DNA of 64,000 nt from Planctomycetota bacterium (GTDB lineage Bacteria > Planctomycetota > B15-G4 > SIAN01), in the NCBI GenBank assembly GCA_028289345.1, contig JANQQL010000010.1, forward strand, positions 1-64,000. The letters are read 5' to 3'. The position numbers and the translations under genes are program-made. The notes under the pieces are model-generated. The model was not told the origin of the DNA, searched no databases, and worked only from the letters and a program-made list of their open reading frames with translations. Shown here in pieces: positions 45,050-54,299 of the stretch. The first letter of the stretch is position 1. Each line of letters begins with the position of its first letter.

Positions 45050-46078
45050 TTGCCGACTCCGCCCCCCGCCCCCCGCCGCGCTGCTTCCGAGTGGACCCAA
45101 GCCCAGCTCGTCGAAAGGCCGGAGTGGCATCACGCCCTGGAGCCGAACGAGCGTCAAGACCTGTGGGACCTTCTCAACCTCGGGCCACGACCTCTGGTCG
45201 GTCGGAAACCCGAAGAACTTCCCCTTCCTCATCTACAACCTCGCCTGCAAGCGATCCAAGATCAGCTCGAACACGGCGCCGGAGTGGTTCGCCTTTCCGG
45301 ATTCCCCTGCCACGACGCCCAGGGAAACCCGCTGGAGGAAGCGCAGCTTCGGTCGCTGAGCTGGGCCTTGTTTCGACACTTGGGAACGCCCGTCTCGCAA
45401 AGCCCGCAAGGTGAGCAGGTGTTCAGTGTTCGAGACGCAGGCTTTGCCGAAAGCGATCCACGCTCTCGAGGTCCGAACACCCGCAAGCGTTTGAGCTTTC
45501 ACACGGACCGGGCAGACGTCGTGGGATTCGTTTGCCATCGACCAGCAAACCAAGGCGGGGAAAACGAGGTCGCCAGTTCGATTCGCGTCTACCGTGAGAT
45601 CCAGGCGCGCCGACCCGACTTGCTCGAAATCTTGATGGAGCCGTTCCATTACCTGCGTCACAGCGTCGATCATGGCAACGAAAAGCCCTGGTGCCGACTC
45701 CCGGTGTTCTCTTTCCACGAAGGCCACTTCGCCTGTTGCTTCTTGCGAGTATTGATCGACCGGGCCCACAAGCACCCCGATCTTCCGTCACTCACCCCGC
45801 AACAAATCGAGGCTCTGGACCAGGTCGAAGCCGTCGCCGCCGAGCCGAACCATGTCGTACGATTTCGACAAGAGTCAGGAGATGTGTTGCTCCTGAACAA
45901 CTGGCTCGTCTTGCACCGTCGTGCCCGATTCGAAGACGACCCGGATCCAGAACAACGCCGACACATCCTGCGAGTTTGGCTCTCCATGCCCAACAGCCGA
46001 CCTCTCGATCCGTGCTTCGTCGACCATTTCGGCGCCACCGCCGCTGGCGCAATTCGCGGGGGGATGCCCGCGATCTGA
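45050..46078 (+). CDS. TauD/TfdA-like Fe(II)/2-oxoglutarate dioxygenase
   Basis: A 342-aa oxygenase that would hydroxylate a small substrate with 2-oxoglutarate and O2. Seen: the iron ligands H-x-D in KRLSFHTDRADV (about residues 150-152) and the distal His in NNWLVLHRRARFED (about 290), plus the 2-oxoglutarate-binding Arg in RRHILRVWLS. The TTG start at 45050 has GAGG 9 nt upstream. The first 60 residues are not conserved in the family and may be a leader or an extra domain. The substrate cannot be given. It lies alone between the GT-C and DNRLRE genes. Confidence 0.85.
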   Translation: MPTPPPAPRRAASEWTQAQLVERPEWHHALEPNERQDLWDLLNLGPRPLVGRKPEELPLPHLQPRLQAIQDQLEHGAGVVRLSGFPCHDAQGNPLEEAQLRSLSWALFRHLGTPVSQSPQGEQVFSVRDAGFAESDPRSRGPNTRKRLSFHTDRADVVGFVCHRPANQGGENEVASSIRVYREIQARRPDLLEILMEPFHYLRHSVDHGNEKPWCRLPVFSFHEGHFACCFLRVLIDRAHKHPDLPSLTPQQIEALDQVEAVAAEPNHVVRFRQESGDVLLLNNWLVLHRRARFEDDPDPEQRRHILRVWLSMPNSRPLDPCFVDHFGATAAGAIRGGMPAI

Positions 46079-46217
46079 GGGAGGTTCGAGTTCCGCCTCC
46101 TCCTCAGGCCCCGAGACCGCTCCCCCGTCCGCTTTCCGTACTGTGCACAGAGTGAAACCTCTGCCGGTATCGTGAAGTCCCCCCTGCAGCATCGCCCCTC
46201 ACCTGGAGATCGAACCC

Positions 46218-47264
46218 ATGCGTCGCTTCCTGCTCGCCGGCCTTTTCGGCCTCGCCACTTCCCCGGCCCTTGCCACAGAGGTCGTGATCCTTGAATCCGC
46301 CAAAGACAACACTCTCTACGAGTCGGAGACGGGAGCTCTGAGCAACGGTTCCGGGCCACAACTATTTGCCGGAAGAACCAACCAAGCGCAGAACAATCGT
46401 CGACGTGGACTCGTCCAGTTCGACCTGACATCGATCCCTTCGGGCTCTTCGATCCTTCGAACGATCCTGGTGTTGGATCTGACGCGGACCAACTCCGGCG
46501 ACCAAACCGTTGCCGTGCATCCCGCCCTTTCCGATTGGGGCGAAGGTTCATCCGTGGCACCGGGACGGGGAGGAGAAGGAGCCCCGGCCGAACCGGGCGA
46601 CGCGACCTGGGTGCACACGTTCTTCGACACCGATTCCTGGACCAACGAGGGAGGCGACTTTGGACCGATGTCGGCGATGCAAACTGTCGGGGATGTGGGC
46701 ACGTACTTCTGGTCGTCTGCCCAGCTGCTCCAAGACGTCGCGGGTTGGGTCGACGATCCCCGTTCCAACTTCGGATGGGTCCTGATCGGTGACGAGTCCG
46801 TGGCCAACACCGCCAAACGCTTCGGTGCTCGAGAGAACGGCAACCCAGACCGTCGTCCCCGACTCTTTGTTGAGTACTGCACTTCCGCAGATTCGAGTTC
46901 TTATGGCACAGGTCTCGCCGGTGCCGCGGGCGTGCCGACCGTGGACACCTCAGCCCTCCCGATCCTTGGGAGCAACATCACGATCGACCTCAGCAACGGA
47001 ACCGGTGCCAACACGGTGGGAGCCCTTGTCGTCGGCAGCTCCTCTCAAAACGTCCCGGGTCCGTGGGGCGGCGACTTGCTGGTCGTCCCGGTGATCGTGC
47101 AGCCGATTCCGGTTCCGCCCGGGGGTTTGTCGATTCCGTTCTCGGTCCCTGCCGGCGACGAGTTCTGTGACTTCGAGTTGTACCTCCAGTGGCTCTTGAT
47201 GGACGACGGAGCGCCCCAGGGCATTGCCAGCTCCGAAGGACGGCAGCTCACCTTCGGATCCTGA
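46218..47264 (+). CDS. Exported DNRLRE-type beta-sandwich protein
   Basis: A 348-aa secreted protein. Seen: a signal peptide (FLLAGLFGLATSPALA), then a DNRLRE-like domain (residues 20-220) beginning VVILESAKDNTLYESETG, a strand set with RRRGLVQFDLTSIP, and WVLIGDESVANTAKRFGARE near its end. A C-terminal domain starts SYGTGLAGAAGVPTVD and ends with a beta-rich region including WLLMDDGAPQGIASSEGRQ. The C-terminal part resembles, in length and position, those of the beta-helix proteins at 10736 and 60030. Such domains are repeated across exported proteins of some planctomycetes. No catalytic residues were found. Confidence 0.75.
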   Translation: MRRFLLAGLFGLATSPALATEVVILESAKDNTLYESETGALSNGSGPQLFAGRTNQAQNNRRRGLVQFDLTSIPSGSSILRTILVLDLTRTNSGDQTVAVHPALSDWGEGSSVAPGRGGEGAPAEPGDATWVHTFFDTDSWTNEGGDFGPMSAMQTVGDVGTYFWSSAQLLQDVAGWVDDPRSNFGWVLIGDESVANTAKRFGARENGNPDRRPRLFVEYCTSADSSSYGTGLAGAAGVPTVDTSALPILGSNITIDLSNGTGANTVGALVVGSSSQNVPGPWGGDLLVVPVIVQPIPVPPGGLSIPFSVPAGDEFCDFELYLQWLLMDDGAPQGIASSEGRQLTFGS

Positions 47265-47275
47265 ATCGGTGAACG

Positions 47276-47296
47276 GATCCCTTGCTCCAAGGGATC
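47276..47296 (+). terminator. Hairpin terminator after the DNRLRE-type gene
   Basis: GATCCCTTG (47276-47284) pairs over 9 bp with CAAGGGATC (47288-47296) around a 3-nt loop, 11 bp after the stop codon. TTGTCTC follows. Confidence 0.65.
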
Positions 47297-47523
47297 TTGT
47301 CTCGGTTGATGTCCCCCGGCTTTTCGGCCCGACGGCTCGACAAGCGCGGCGAATCTGTGTGTTGAGAGAGCCGTCGGTCACCGTCAAGCCGTCAAACAAT
47401 CGGTCGGGGGCTTCACTGGACGACGTTGATATCCTGCGCGGATCAGAGTCCGAGCGACGCGCTCAATGACCCAACCATGATTCGGGACCGCTCAGGCGGT
47501 GGCGGATCGGATCCGGCGGGACC

Positions 47524-48537
47524 ATGGGAAAACTGCTGGTCAAACTCGGCGTCTCCGCTGGCACGGTGGTCTTGGCAGCCGGAGCTCTCGAATGGGGCGC
47601 GCGCTCCCAGCTCGCGGATCGCCCCCTCGGCTTCGAACACGTCTGGGAAGAACAAGAGCAAAACCAGCTGGTCGAGGAGTACTTGTACGTCGGCAAGTTC
47701 CAGTTCCGGGAAGCCCCCCCGGGCCCGGAGAGCAACCGGCCAGGAACCACCCGAGTCTTGTTTCTCGGAGACTCGTTCACATTTGGTTCTGGTGTGGCGA
47801 AACGCGCCGACCGTTTCACCGACCTCGTGGAAGCTCAGTGCAACGCCTCCCTCGTCCAAGAACGATCCGTGCGCCGGGTGGACGTGTTCAACGCCGGCAT
47901 CAACGGCGGAAAGCCGAGCTTTTGGTGGGAGCACTACCAGGTCCTGAAAGACACCTACCGGCCCGACCAGGTGTTCGCGGTGTTTTTCCTGCGCGATGGG
48001 ACCTTGCTCCCCACTTCCATGATGCACAACCAGGAGCTCATGCAGCCGATCCTCGAGGATTGGCAATCGAAGCCCCTGTATCGACACTCGCGGTTCCTGT
48101 CCTGGCTCTACGACCGAATGGCACAACAGGAGTTCTCCAAGAAGTTCCAGTCGATGTTGCGTCACTCCTATCTCGGCACGGAAGAGGAGCAACAAGAGTG
48201 GCGTCTCCAGCGGGATTTCTTGGCCCAACTCGCCGATCAGTGCCGCCAGCAAGGCCGGCCCTTCCATCTCGTGATCTTTCCGCTGCTGCTGAACCTGGAG
48301 GACTACCAGTTTCACGACGTGGAGCAAGAGATCCAGCGATTCGCCAAGGAACAAGACATTCCCGTCCTGTCGCTGACTCCCGGGTTCCTGGGACAAGACG
48401 CGCGGAAGCTATGGGTGTCGGAAGTCGACCAGCATCCCAATGAACAGGGTCACCTCCTCGCGGCCAAGGTCTTGACCCCGTACTTGTTGAAAGCGATTGC
48501 CTCTTCGAACTCGCCACACGCGGAAGGATCGGACTAG
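47524..48537 (+). CDS. Membrane-anchored SGNH hydrolase-like protein (cluster 1 of 4)
   Basis: A 337-aa protein with an N-terminal anchor (about 5-22, LVKLGVSAGTVVLAAGAL). Seen: block I VLFLGDSFTFGSG (Ser about 84), then DVFNAGINGG, and the C-terminal catalytic pair in SEVDQHPNEQGHLLAA (Asp about 302, His about 304). The GxND block is replaced by VFFLRDGT. Its stop overlaps the stop of the opposite-strand gene at 48534: both use the shared palindromic CTAG. Likely an extracytoplasmic esterase or polysaccharide O-acetyl-acting enzyme; the substrate is not known. Confidence 0.75.
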   Translation: MGKLLVKLGVSAGTVVLAAGALEWGARSQLADRPLGFEHVWEEQEQNQLVEEYLYVGKFQFREAPPGPESNRPGTTRVLFLGDSFTFGSGVAKRADRFTDLVEAQCNASLVQERSVRRVDVFNAGINGGKPSFWWEHYQVLKDTYRPDQVFAVFFLRDGTLLPTSMMHNQELMQPILEDWQSKPLYRHSRFLSWLYDRMAQQEFSKKFQSMLRHSYLGTEEEQQEWRLQRDFLAQLADQCRQQGRPFHLVIFPLLLNLEDYQFHDVEQEIQRFAKEQDIPVLSLTPGFLGQDARKLWVSEVDQHPNEQGHLLAAKVLTPYLLKAIASSNSPHAEGSD

Positions 48538-50225
48538 CGGGGATTTTCGATCGCTGTCAGTTGGGTGAGCGCCCCCAAAGATTCGGACTCTGGGCTTTTG
48601 ACCAACGCCTGTGCATACACCCGGGAGAGTTCCGCTGCCCGATCCCCCAGCGAAATGACAATCTCCGCGCTGCCTTGATCCGTCACACGGCCATACCCCA
48701 CGGGAAGTCGCAGGGCCTCGAAGCAGAATCCCGCGGAATTCTGATCCATGCCATGGGCCAGCCAAAACGGCCCGTAGGACGTCGAGGTTGGTTCCGAGGT
48801 GGTCGCATTGCTAATCCAAACACTCACCCGATCCCCGGGTCGACCGGAGACGCGAAGGAAGAGTTCCCCGCGATCTTGCCCCCGAACCTCAGCCTCGAGT
48901 GGATTCGCCAAGCGAATCACCCGTTGAGGAACCCCCATGGCTCCGTCCGACGATTGAAACCACAGGTCATGGGCACCGGGAATGAGAAAATCGAATCCCA
49001 AACCCAAGTTGTCGGCCGAAGTCGACCAGGTTCGTGCCACGCGGTTGCCCACGATCACGCGTTGCAAGTCGGCCTCCCCAATCCCCTTCCCCACCAACTC
49101 CAAGCGAACCGGTTCGAACGCGTCCCCGGCGTGCAGGGTCACTTCCTCCAGAACGATCTCGACACGAGGTGGATGCCGGGAGTCTCGCAGTTGGGCAGCG
49201 CACGATTCTCGGAGCATCTTCGCCAACTCTCTTCCCAAGAGTTGATGTCCGAGGACCGAGGGATGAACCCAATCTCCGAACAGGTGGTTCTGGAGAGCGG
49301 TGACGTGGTCGAAGGGACGGCCTTCGGCGATCTCTCGGGCGAGTTGTTCGAAGTGCGCGGGAGCATCGAGAAGCAGACAATTCCCTCGACCGGCCACCTT
49401 CAGCAACGCGTCTCGATACTGGAGGAGGCCGGGATACTTGCGCTCGGTGGCCTCGGGTAAGGGAGGAAGCACGAGAACCAGAACACAATCGGCCGCCTGC
49501 GCACGTTCGGCAATCGCCTCGATGTTGGCCGTGAACTCAGCCACGCTGACTCTCGATCCGTGCAGGACCTCTCCTCTGGCGAACGCTTCGTGGATGGCCT
49601 CGCTATTCACCGAGGGGCGGAACAGACTTCGGGTCGCGTTCACGATCCGAAATGGCGAGCCGTGGGTCGCGGCACGCTGTTGATCCGACTCCCCCAACGC
49701 CGCCGCGTGGTCGTTCCATGCGCCCACGTAGACCACCAGAACGTCGGGCCGAACGACCTCCCAGCGCTGCGCCAGCAATCGACGACTTTGGAAGCTGCTG
49801 TAGCCAGGAACCGCGAGAAGCGTCGTCTCCACGTTTCCCCCCGCGGCCTGGCGAAGCGTTTCCTCGAGGACCATTCCATAGGCCTGCTCGAGGCGAACGT
49901 TGCCGCCAAAGGTGCACGAATCCCCGAGGCACACGATCCGGAACCGGTGTTTCGCGACCTCGGAAACCGGGCGTCCGCCCACACGCAGTCCGACCTCGTT
50001 GATCCGATACAGCCCGGCTTCCGACCCCGGCCGGAGTTTCCAGAACAGGGAAGAATCACTGTCGTAGAGGCGCTCGTCCCCCAAGGTTCCGAGGAAGTCC
50101 GAGGGGCGAATCTCGGCAATCGGGACCACCCAACGCAAGACGCACTCGGCAGTCGCCAAGGAAATCACCGCCCCGCCCAAAGCGAGGAGCCATTTGCTGC
50201 GGAACGATGGCTTGCTCCCGTGCAT
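48534..50225 (-). CDS. Large membrane-anchored SGNH hydrolase-like protein (cluster 2 of 4)
   Basis: A 563-aa protein. The N-terminal TM helix (KWLLALGGAVISLATAECV) leads into an SGNH domain: RIVCLGDSCTFGGN (Ser about 103), AVPGYSSFQ, YVGAWNDHAAAL (block III) and GDWVHPSVLGHQ (catalytic Asp and His). The last 220 residues are beta-rich (RVEIVLEEVTLHAG, FLIPGAHDLWFQSSDG) and form an added carbohydrate-binding-like region. All key residues are present. It is divergent from 50207, whose annotated ATG lies within its first 19 bp. Confidence 0.8.
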   Translation of the reverse strand: MHGSKPSFRSKWLLALGGAVISLATAECVLRWVVPIAEIRPSDFLGTLGDERLYDSDSSLFWKLRPGSEAGLYRINEVGLRVGGRPVSEVAKHRFRIVCLGDSCTFGGNVRLEQAYGMVLEETLRQAAGGNVETTLLAVPGYSSFQSRRLLAQRWEVVRPDVLVVYVGAWNDHAAALGESDQQRAATHGSPFRIVNATRSLFRPSVNSEAIHEAFARGEVLHGSRVSVAEFTANIEAIAERAQAADCVLVLVLPPLPEATERKYPGLLQYRDALLKVAGRGNCLLLDAPAHFEQLAREIAEGRPFDHVTALQNHLFGDWVHPSVLGHQLLGRELAKMLRESCAAQLRDSRHPPRVEIVLEEVTLHAGDAFEPVRLELVGKGIGEADLQRVIVGNRVARTWSTSADNLGLGFDFLIPGAHDLWFQSSDGAMGVPQRVIRLANPLEAEVRGQDRGELFLRVSGRPGDRVSVWISNATTSEPTSTSYGPFWLAHGMDQNSAGFCFEALRLPVGYGRVTDQGSAEIVISLGDRAAELSRVYAQALVKSPESESLGALTQLTAIENPR

Positions 50226-51859
50226 GTTTTCTCTCAGGAAAACTTATTCTCGAATCCGGCTGCCCAGAGCCCAACCACAGGGAATGGGTTCAACACGAGG
50301 AGATCTCCATCGGGAGTTCATGGATCGTACGCTTGACGATCGCCGTCACCGCTACCGGCCTCATGCTACTGGTCGGGCTGGGGACGGTGTCCGTCTTGTT
50401 GGACAAAACGCTGCGCGACTTGCTGCGTCCCGAGTCGATTTCGGTCCGCGATCAGTTCGACGAAGAGCGCTTCGCTGCGGCGGCGAACAATCCGGGACCG
50501 TACCGCGTTCACCCCGATCCGCTGGTCTCCTATGTCTTGAAGTCGGGGCACGAAACCGAGTTCGCCCGGGCCACCGTGCGCGGCAACGACTGGGGGCTTC
50601 GGGAGCGAGTGGCGGGCCCGATCCCGGACGATGCGTTCCGCATTGCCTTGCTGGGCGATTCCGTGGCCTTCGGCCAGGGTCTCGAGGGTGACAAAGCTCT
50701 GGCTCATCAGCTGGAACAGGTCCTCCACGAAAACCGGGGCGAAACCTCTCCAGCGATTGCCTGTATGACCGTGGCCATTCCCGGCTGGAACGTCCGCAAC
50801 GCCGTTCACTTCTTGCTCGACCACTTGCAGGAATTGCGTCCCGACCTGGTGGTGTGGATTCCGGTCGCAAACGACTTGGAGGATACGGACGGGGTGTTCG
50901 AAACCGGACACCGGCGCCGACAACCCGATCTCTCGACGCCGCAACCGTGGGTGCCTGCCACGAACGCCTACGCCTACCTGATGCGTGCCGTCCTCCGCCT
51001 CGAGCAAGAAGGACGCACCCTGACCGACTCGATGGCGGGCCCCCCTGCTCTCCCCTCGGGACTCAGCCCGGCTTCTCTTTGGCGAATCGCGGACGCCACC
51101 CAACGCATCGAACTGCTGCAGGGAGTTCTGAAGGCTCGTGGGGTGCCTTTGATCGTTGCACCGTACGAGGACCACGAAGTCGAACGAGTGTTGCGGGCCC
51201 GACTCGAGGAACGAGGGATAAGACTGCCCACGATTCCACTGTTCTCGAAGATGGTGGCGGACGACACCCTCGGCTTCGACCCCCACCCCAACGCCGAGAC
51301 GACCCGCACCGTGGCTGTCTGGCTGGCCCAGGAACTTTCCCAGCGCGGTTTCCTCCCGGGCGAAACATCATCCCCTTGGCCCGCGATTCCTCCGCAACAG
51401 CAAGAGCGACGCACGACGGTTCTGGAAGGCCCGGCCCTCGCCGAGTGGGTGGCGTCCTCCACCGCCGATGCCAGAGCCGCTCTGCGGCCTCGAATTGTCC
51501 CCGAAACGGGAGAGGGCATCCGCCAGATCTATGGAGGCCTCCACCCGAACAACACGTTCGGACATGGCTTGCTTGTTCTTCTGGGAGGGACGAGGGAATC
51601 GTTGCGGGTTGCCTTGGCACCTCTCGAAGACCGGCCCGACCTGTACCCGTTGGAGGTGGAGGTGAAAGTCGATGGGATGGTCGTCGGCGAGTGCCGGCTC
51701 GAACACTCCCAACCCGAGACCACCAAGGAGTTCGCCATTCCGAAGTCCTCGACGGGATCGCCGATCGAAGTTCAGCTGTGGCCGAAGCGCTGGGTCGCCC
51801 ATCGAGTGGGGAAGACAACTCGCGTGGCGAGCTGTCGATTGCTCACCGTGGAACGGTAG
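50207..51859 (+). CDS. Membrane-anchored SGNH hydrolase-like protein (cluster 3 of 4)
   Basis: A 550-aa protein from ATG 50207, or about 516 aa from an AUC codon at 50309 that has GAGGAG 6 nt upstream. The TM helix (RLTIAVTATGLMLLVGLGTV) then sits near the N-terminus, as in its neighbours. Seen: IALLGDSVAFGQG (Ser about 145), AIPGWNVRNA, then PVANDLEDTDG (block III) and FDPHPNAET (Asp and His). The last 150 residues form another region with LLVLLGGTRESLRV strands, also seen in 48534. The start is uncertain because ATG 50207 would lie inside the opposite gene. Confidence 0.75.
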   Translation: MACSRACFLSGKLILESGCPEPNHREWVQHEEISIGSSWIVRLTIAVTATGLMLLVGLGTVSVLLDKTLRDLLRPESISVRDQFDEERFAAAANNPGPYRVHPDPLVSYVLKSGHETEFARATVRGNDWGLRERVAGPIPDDAFRIALLGDSVAFGQGLEGDKALAHQLEQVLHENRGETSPAIACMTVAIPGWNVRNAVHFLLDHLQELRPDLVVWIPVANDLEDTDGVFETGHRRRQPDLSTPQPWVPATNAYAYLMRAVLRLEQEGRTLTDSMAGPPALPSGLSPASLWRIADATQRIELLQGVLKARGVPLIVAPYEDHEVERVLRARLEERGIRLPTIPLFSKMVADDTLGFDPHPNAETTRTVAVWLAQELSQRGFLPGETSSPWPAIPPQQQERRTTVLEGPALAEWVASSTADARAALRPRIVPETGEGIRQIYGGLHPNNTFGHGLLVLLGGTRESLRVALAPLEDRPDLYPLEVEVKVDGMVVGECRLEHSQPETTKEFAIPKSSTGSPIEVQLWPKRWVAHRVGKTTRVASCRLLTVER

Positions 51860-51862
51860 GAG
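51858..51862 (+). promoter_or_regulatory. Shine-Dalgarno overlapping the upstream stop codon
   Basis: AGGAG begins inside the TAG stop of the 50207 gene and lies 9 nt before the TTG start at 51872. It supports coupled translation of the two SGNH genes. Confidence 0.55.
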
Positions 51863-51871
51863 TCTCTCGCG

Positions 51872-53002
51872 TTGCCTTCCCGATCGTCCCATTCCCTGCT
51901 TCCGAAGCTCCTGCTCTCGCTTGGCACCCTTGTGCTCCTGCCGTGCGCCCTGGAGGGCGGGGCCCGACTCATTCTGCTCTTCCTCGGAAAGGGGGAAGCT
52001 CCCCTCAACGTCGGCTGGAGTGAACCAGACTCCGCCGAAGCCGCGGCCGGCCTTCGACACCGCATGTTCCAGCCCGACCCCAAGCTGTTCTTTCGACTGC
52101 GCCCTGGCTTGGAACTCGAAGAAACGGTGAACAGCAAAGTCTTTGGGGTTCGCACCAATCGCTGGGGCATGCGCGGTGACGAATGCGAGAAGAAGAAGCC
52201 CCCGGGAACCACTCGCCTCTTGAGTGTCGGCGATTCTTGCGTCTTTGGCTCCGGCGCAGACACGGACCACACCTTTCCCTCTCAGCTGGGCGACTTCCTG
52301 CGCAAGCTCCATCCAGAGAAGAGCATCGAATCCCTGAACTCAGGGGTGCTGGGGTTCACTTCGTTCCAAGCACGCACCTACTTGGAAAGCGAGGGATTCG
52401 ACTTCGAACCGGACGCCGTGGTCATCGTGTGTGGCACCAACGACTCCATGGCTGCCACCGCCGGGCCGAAGCGATCCTTTGGGAATCGGAAGTTCATGAC
52501 CGACCGCGAGTACAGCGAGGCGGTGAAACCTCCTGCTCCGTGGGCGATTCAACGACTGATTCAAAGACTCAAATCCAAGCCGGTGGGCAAGGCCATCGTG
52601 GTGGACGAGGACGGCAACGCCTCCGCCAAGCGCCGCGTTTCTCGAGAAGAGTACGCCGAGAACCTGCGAGCCATGATCCAGCAGTGTCGCGCACGCAACA
52701 TCGTTCCCGCCTTGGTGGCCTGGCCGATGGAAGTGCAAGTGGTGGAAGGAGAACCGCGCCATCGACGCGGCAGCCGCCCGTCTCCCCAAAACCCCCGCTT
52801 CACGGAAACCGAAATGGGGACGATCCACTACCAAGAGATCGCTCGGCAAATCGCAGGAGAGGAGCAAGCGGTCCTCGTGGACCTCGTGGAGCTCATGGAA
52901 GGGCACGGCGAGTGGTTCGTCGACGGCTTGCATCTGAATGCGGAAGGCTACGGATTCGTCGCGGAACGCCTGGCCCGCGCCCTCGGCCCCCATTTGTTCT
53001 AG
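51872..53002 (+). CDS. Membrane-anchored SGNH hydrolase (cluster 4 of 4)
   Basis: A 376-aa protein from TTG 51872. The N-terminal anchor (LLPKLLLSLGTLVLLPCALE) is followed by a canonical SGNH fold: LLSVGDSCVFGSG (Ser about 119), NSGVLGFTSFQ, VIVCGTNDSMAAT (the intact block III GxND), and VDGLHLNAEGYG (catalytic Asp and His). It has the most complete motif set of the four clustered paralogues. It follows the 50207 gene with 12 bp between the reading frames. Probable extracytoplasmic esterase/deacetylase or O-acetyltransferase; the substrate is not known. Confidence 0.82.
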   Translation: MPSRSSHSLLPKLLLSLGTLVLLPCALEGGARLILLFLGKGEAPLNVGWSEPDSAEAAAGLRHRMFQPDPKLFFRLRPGLELEETVNSKVFGVRTNRWGMRGDECEKKKPPGTTRLLSVGDSCVFGSGADTDHTFPSQLGDFLRKLHPEKSIESLNSGVLGFTSFQARTYLESEGFDFEPDAVVIVCGTNDSMAATAGPKRSFGNRKFMTDREYSEAVKPPAPWAIQRLIQRLKSKPVGKAIVVDEDGNASAKRRVSREEYAENLRAMIQQCRARNIVPALVAWPMEVQVVEGEPRHRRGSRPSPQNPRFTETEMGTIHYQEIARQIAGEEQAVLVDLVELMEGHGEWFVDGLHLNAEGYGFVAERLARALGPHLF

Positions 53003-53020
53003 CCCGGCGACGCCTTCGAT

Positions 53021-54289
53021 TCAGTCTCGGGCGAAGGCCTGTTTCTCGATCATCTCAACCAGGAGCCGTTGGGCGGCCTCTCGCTGTGGGTCCGAGCCGG
53101 CGCGATAACGGATGTCCATGGGCACCACCAAGTCTGGCTCGATCCCCACCCCTTCCAGGGTCTCGCCGTCAATGAGCGCCGCCCCCACCGCCAGATACAA
53201 CAGGGAGCCGTCCGACAAAACGAACGGGGAACCCGCCGTCACCGCCCCTGCCGTGCGTTCCCCGACGATCTTGCCAATGCCGTGCTTTTGGAATCCGTAG
53301 GCCAGAATCTCCTTGCCGCTTCGCACGCCCCCGTTGACCAACATCACCACGGGTTTTCTCCACTGGGTGTCCCAAACGAACTCGTTTCCCGCTCGATCGA
53401 TGCGCGTGTAGGACGGGACACGTTCGTGAAACAGGTTGAGGTACTCTGGCGAAGCGCCGCCCCAGCCGTCTCGCAAATCCCACAAGAGGCCCTCGGCGTT
53501 TCGCCATTCGGCCGAGCTCACTGCCTGTTCCAAGAGGTCGTGGAACTCTTGACCCGCGTAGGACCAAAAGCGAATGCTTGCCACCGAGTGCCCCTCCACA
53601 GATTCCACCCGAGCGCTGGCTTTGGTCGCCGCCAGGAATTCTTCTGTCGGGTGGATCCGGATCGGCGTCAGCGAAACCTCGAACGGGGGATGGTCTGCGG
53701 TCCGACGCAGGCGAACCGTGACCGGTCGTCCTTGGGAAGAGAGGCTGGAAATCCCCGCGTAGGGCTCGCCGTCGATCGAAACGAGTTCGTCCCCGCCGAG
53801 GATCCCAGCTCGCGCCGCGGGTCCCTTGGGAAACACCGAAGCAAAGAACCACTGTCCATCGATCTCCCGCATCCAAGCCCCGAGGGTCCAACAGGACAGC
53901 TCTCGGCCAGCGAACAAGTTCTTGATCGCTGGGTGAGAGGCAAAGATCCCGGCCAACTGGTAGTGCTTCGGGTCGGACTCTGGGTACCAGGCAGTGTGGG
54001 AAGTCTCCAATCGAGCGAGGAGTTTGCGAATCACCGCGTCGAATTCGGTCTGCTGGGAGACGGTGGCGAGTTCGCGTCGGAGTTCCTCCTTCGCAGGAAC
54101 AAACACCTCCGCCACCTTCTCAGACGAGTAGAAGTGACTCTCGACCAGAGAACACACTTCGTCGAACAGGCGCTGCCAGTGAACCAAGCTCTGCCGCTTC
54201 ACGCCTCGAAGGCCCGTGGGTTGCACGGGCGCATGACAACTCAGAACGGCAAACGTCGCCAGTGCAGCTCCGGCAAACCGGATTCCCAT
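53021..54289 (-). CDS. Lipoprotein S41 family peptidase with PDZ domain
   Basis: A 422-aa protein with lipobox VLSCH (Cys about 18). A helical N-terminus is followed by a PDZ domain (FPKGPAARAGILGGDELVSI, about 155-175) and the S41 catalytic region: DLRDGWGG, and VNGGVRSGKEILAY with nucleophile Ser about 324. GERTAGAV follows at the position where CtpA has a Lys-containing GEKTFGK. The Lys is missing, as in tricorn/IRBP-like members that use another triad. GAGG lies 8 nt before ATG 54289. It follows the beta-lactamase-like gene by 10 bp, so they form one operon. Confidence 0.82.
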   Translation of the reverse strand: MGIRFAGAALATFAVLSCHAPVQPTGLRGVKRQSLVHWQRLFDEVCSLVESHFYSSEKVAEVFVPAKEELRRELATVSQQTEFDAVIRKLLARLETSHTAWYPESDPKHYQLAGIFASHPAIKNLFAGRELSCWTLGAWMREIDGQWFFASVFPKGPAARAGILGGDELVSIDGEPYAGISSLSSQGRPVTVRLRRTADHPPFEVSLTPIRIHPTEEFLAATKASARVESVEGHSVASIRFWSYAGQEFHDLLEQAVSSAEWRNAEGLLWDLRDGWGGASPEYLNLFHERVPSYTRIDRAGNEFVWDTQWRKPVVMLVNGGVRSGKEILAYGFQKHGIGKIVGERTAGAVTAGSPFVLSDGSLLYLAVGAALIDGETLEGVGIEPDLVVPMDIRYRAGSDPQREAAQRLLVEMIEKQAFARD

Positions 54290-54299
54290 GGATCGATCC

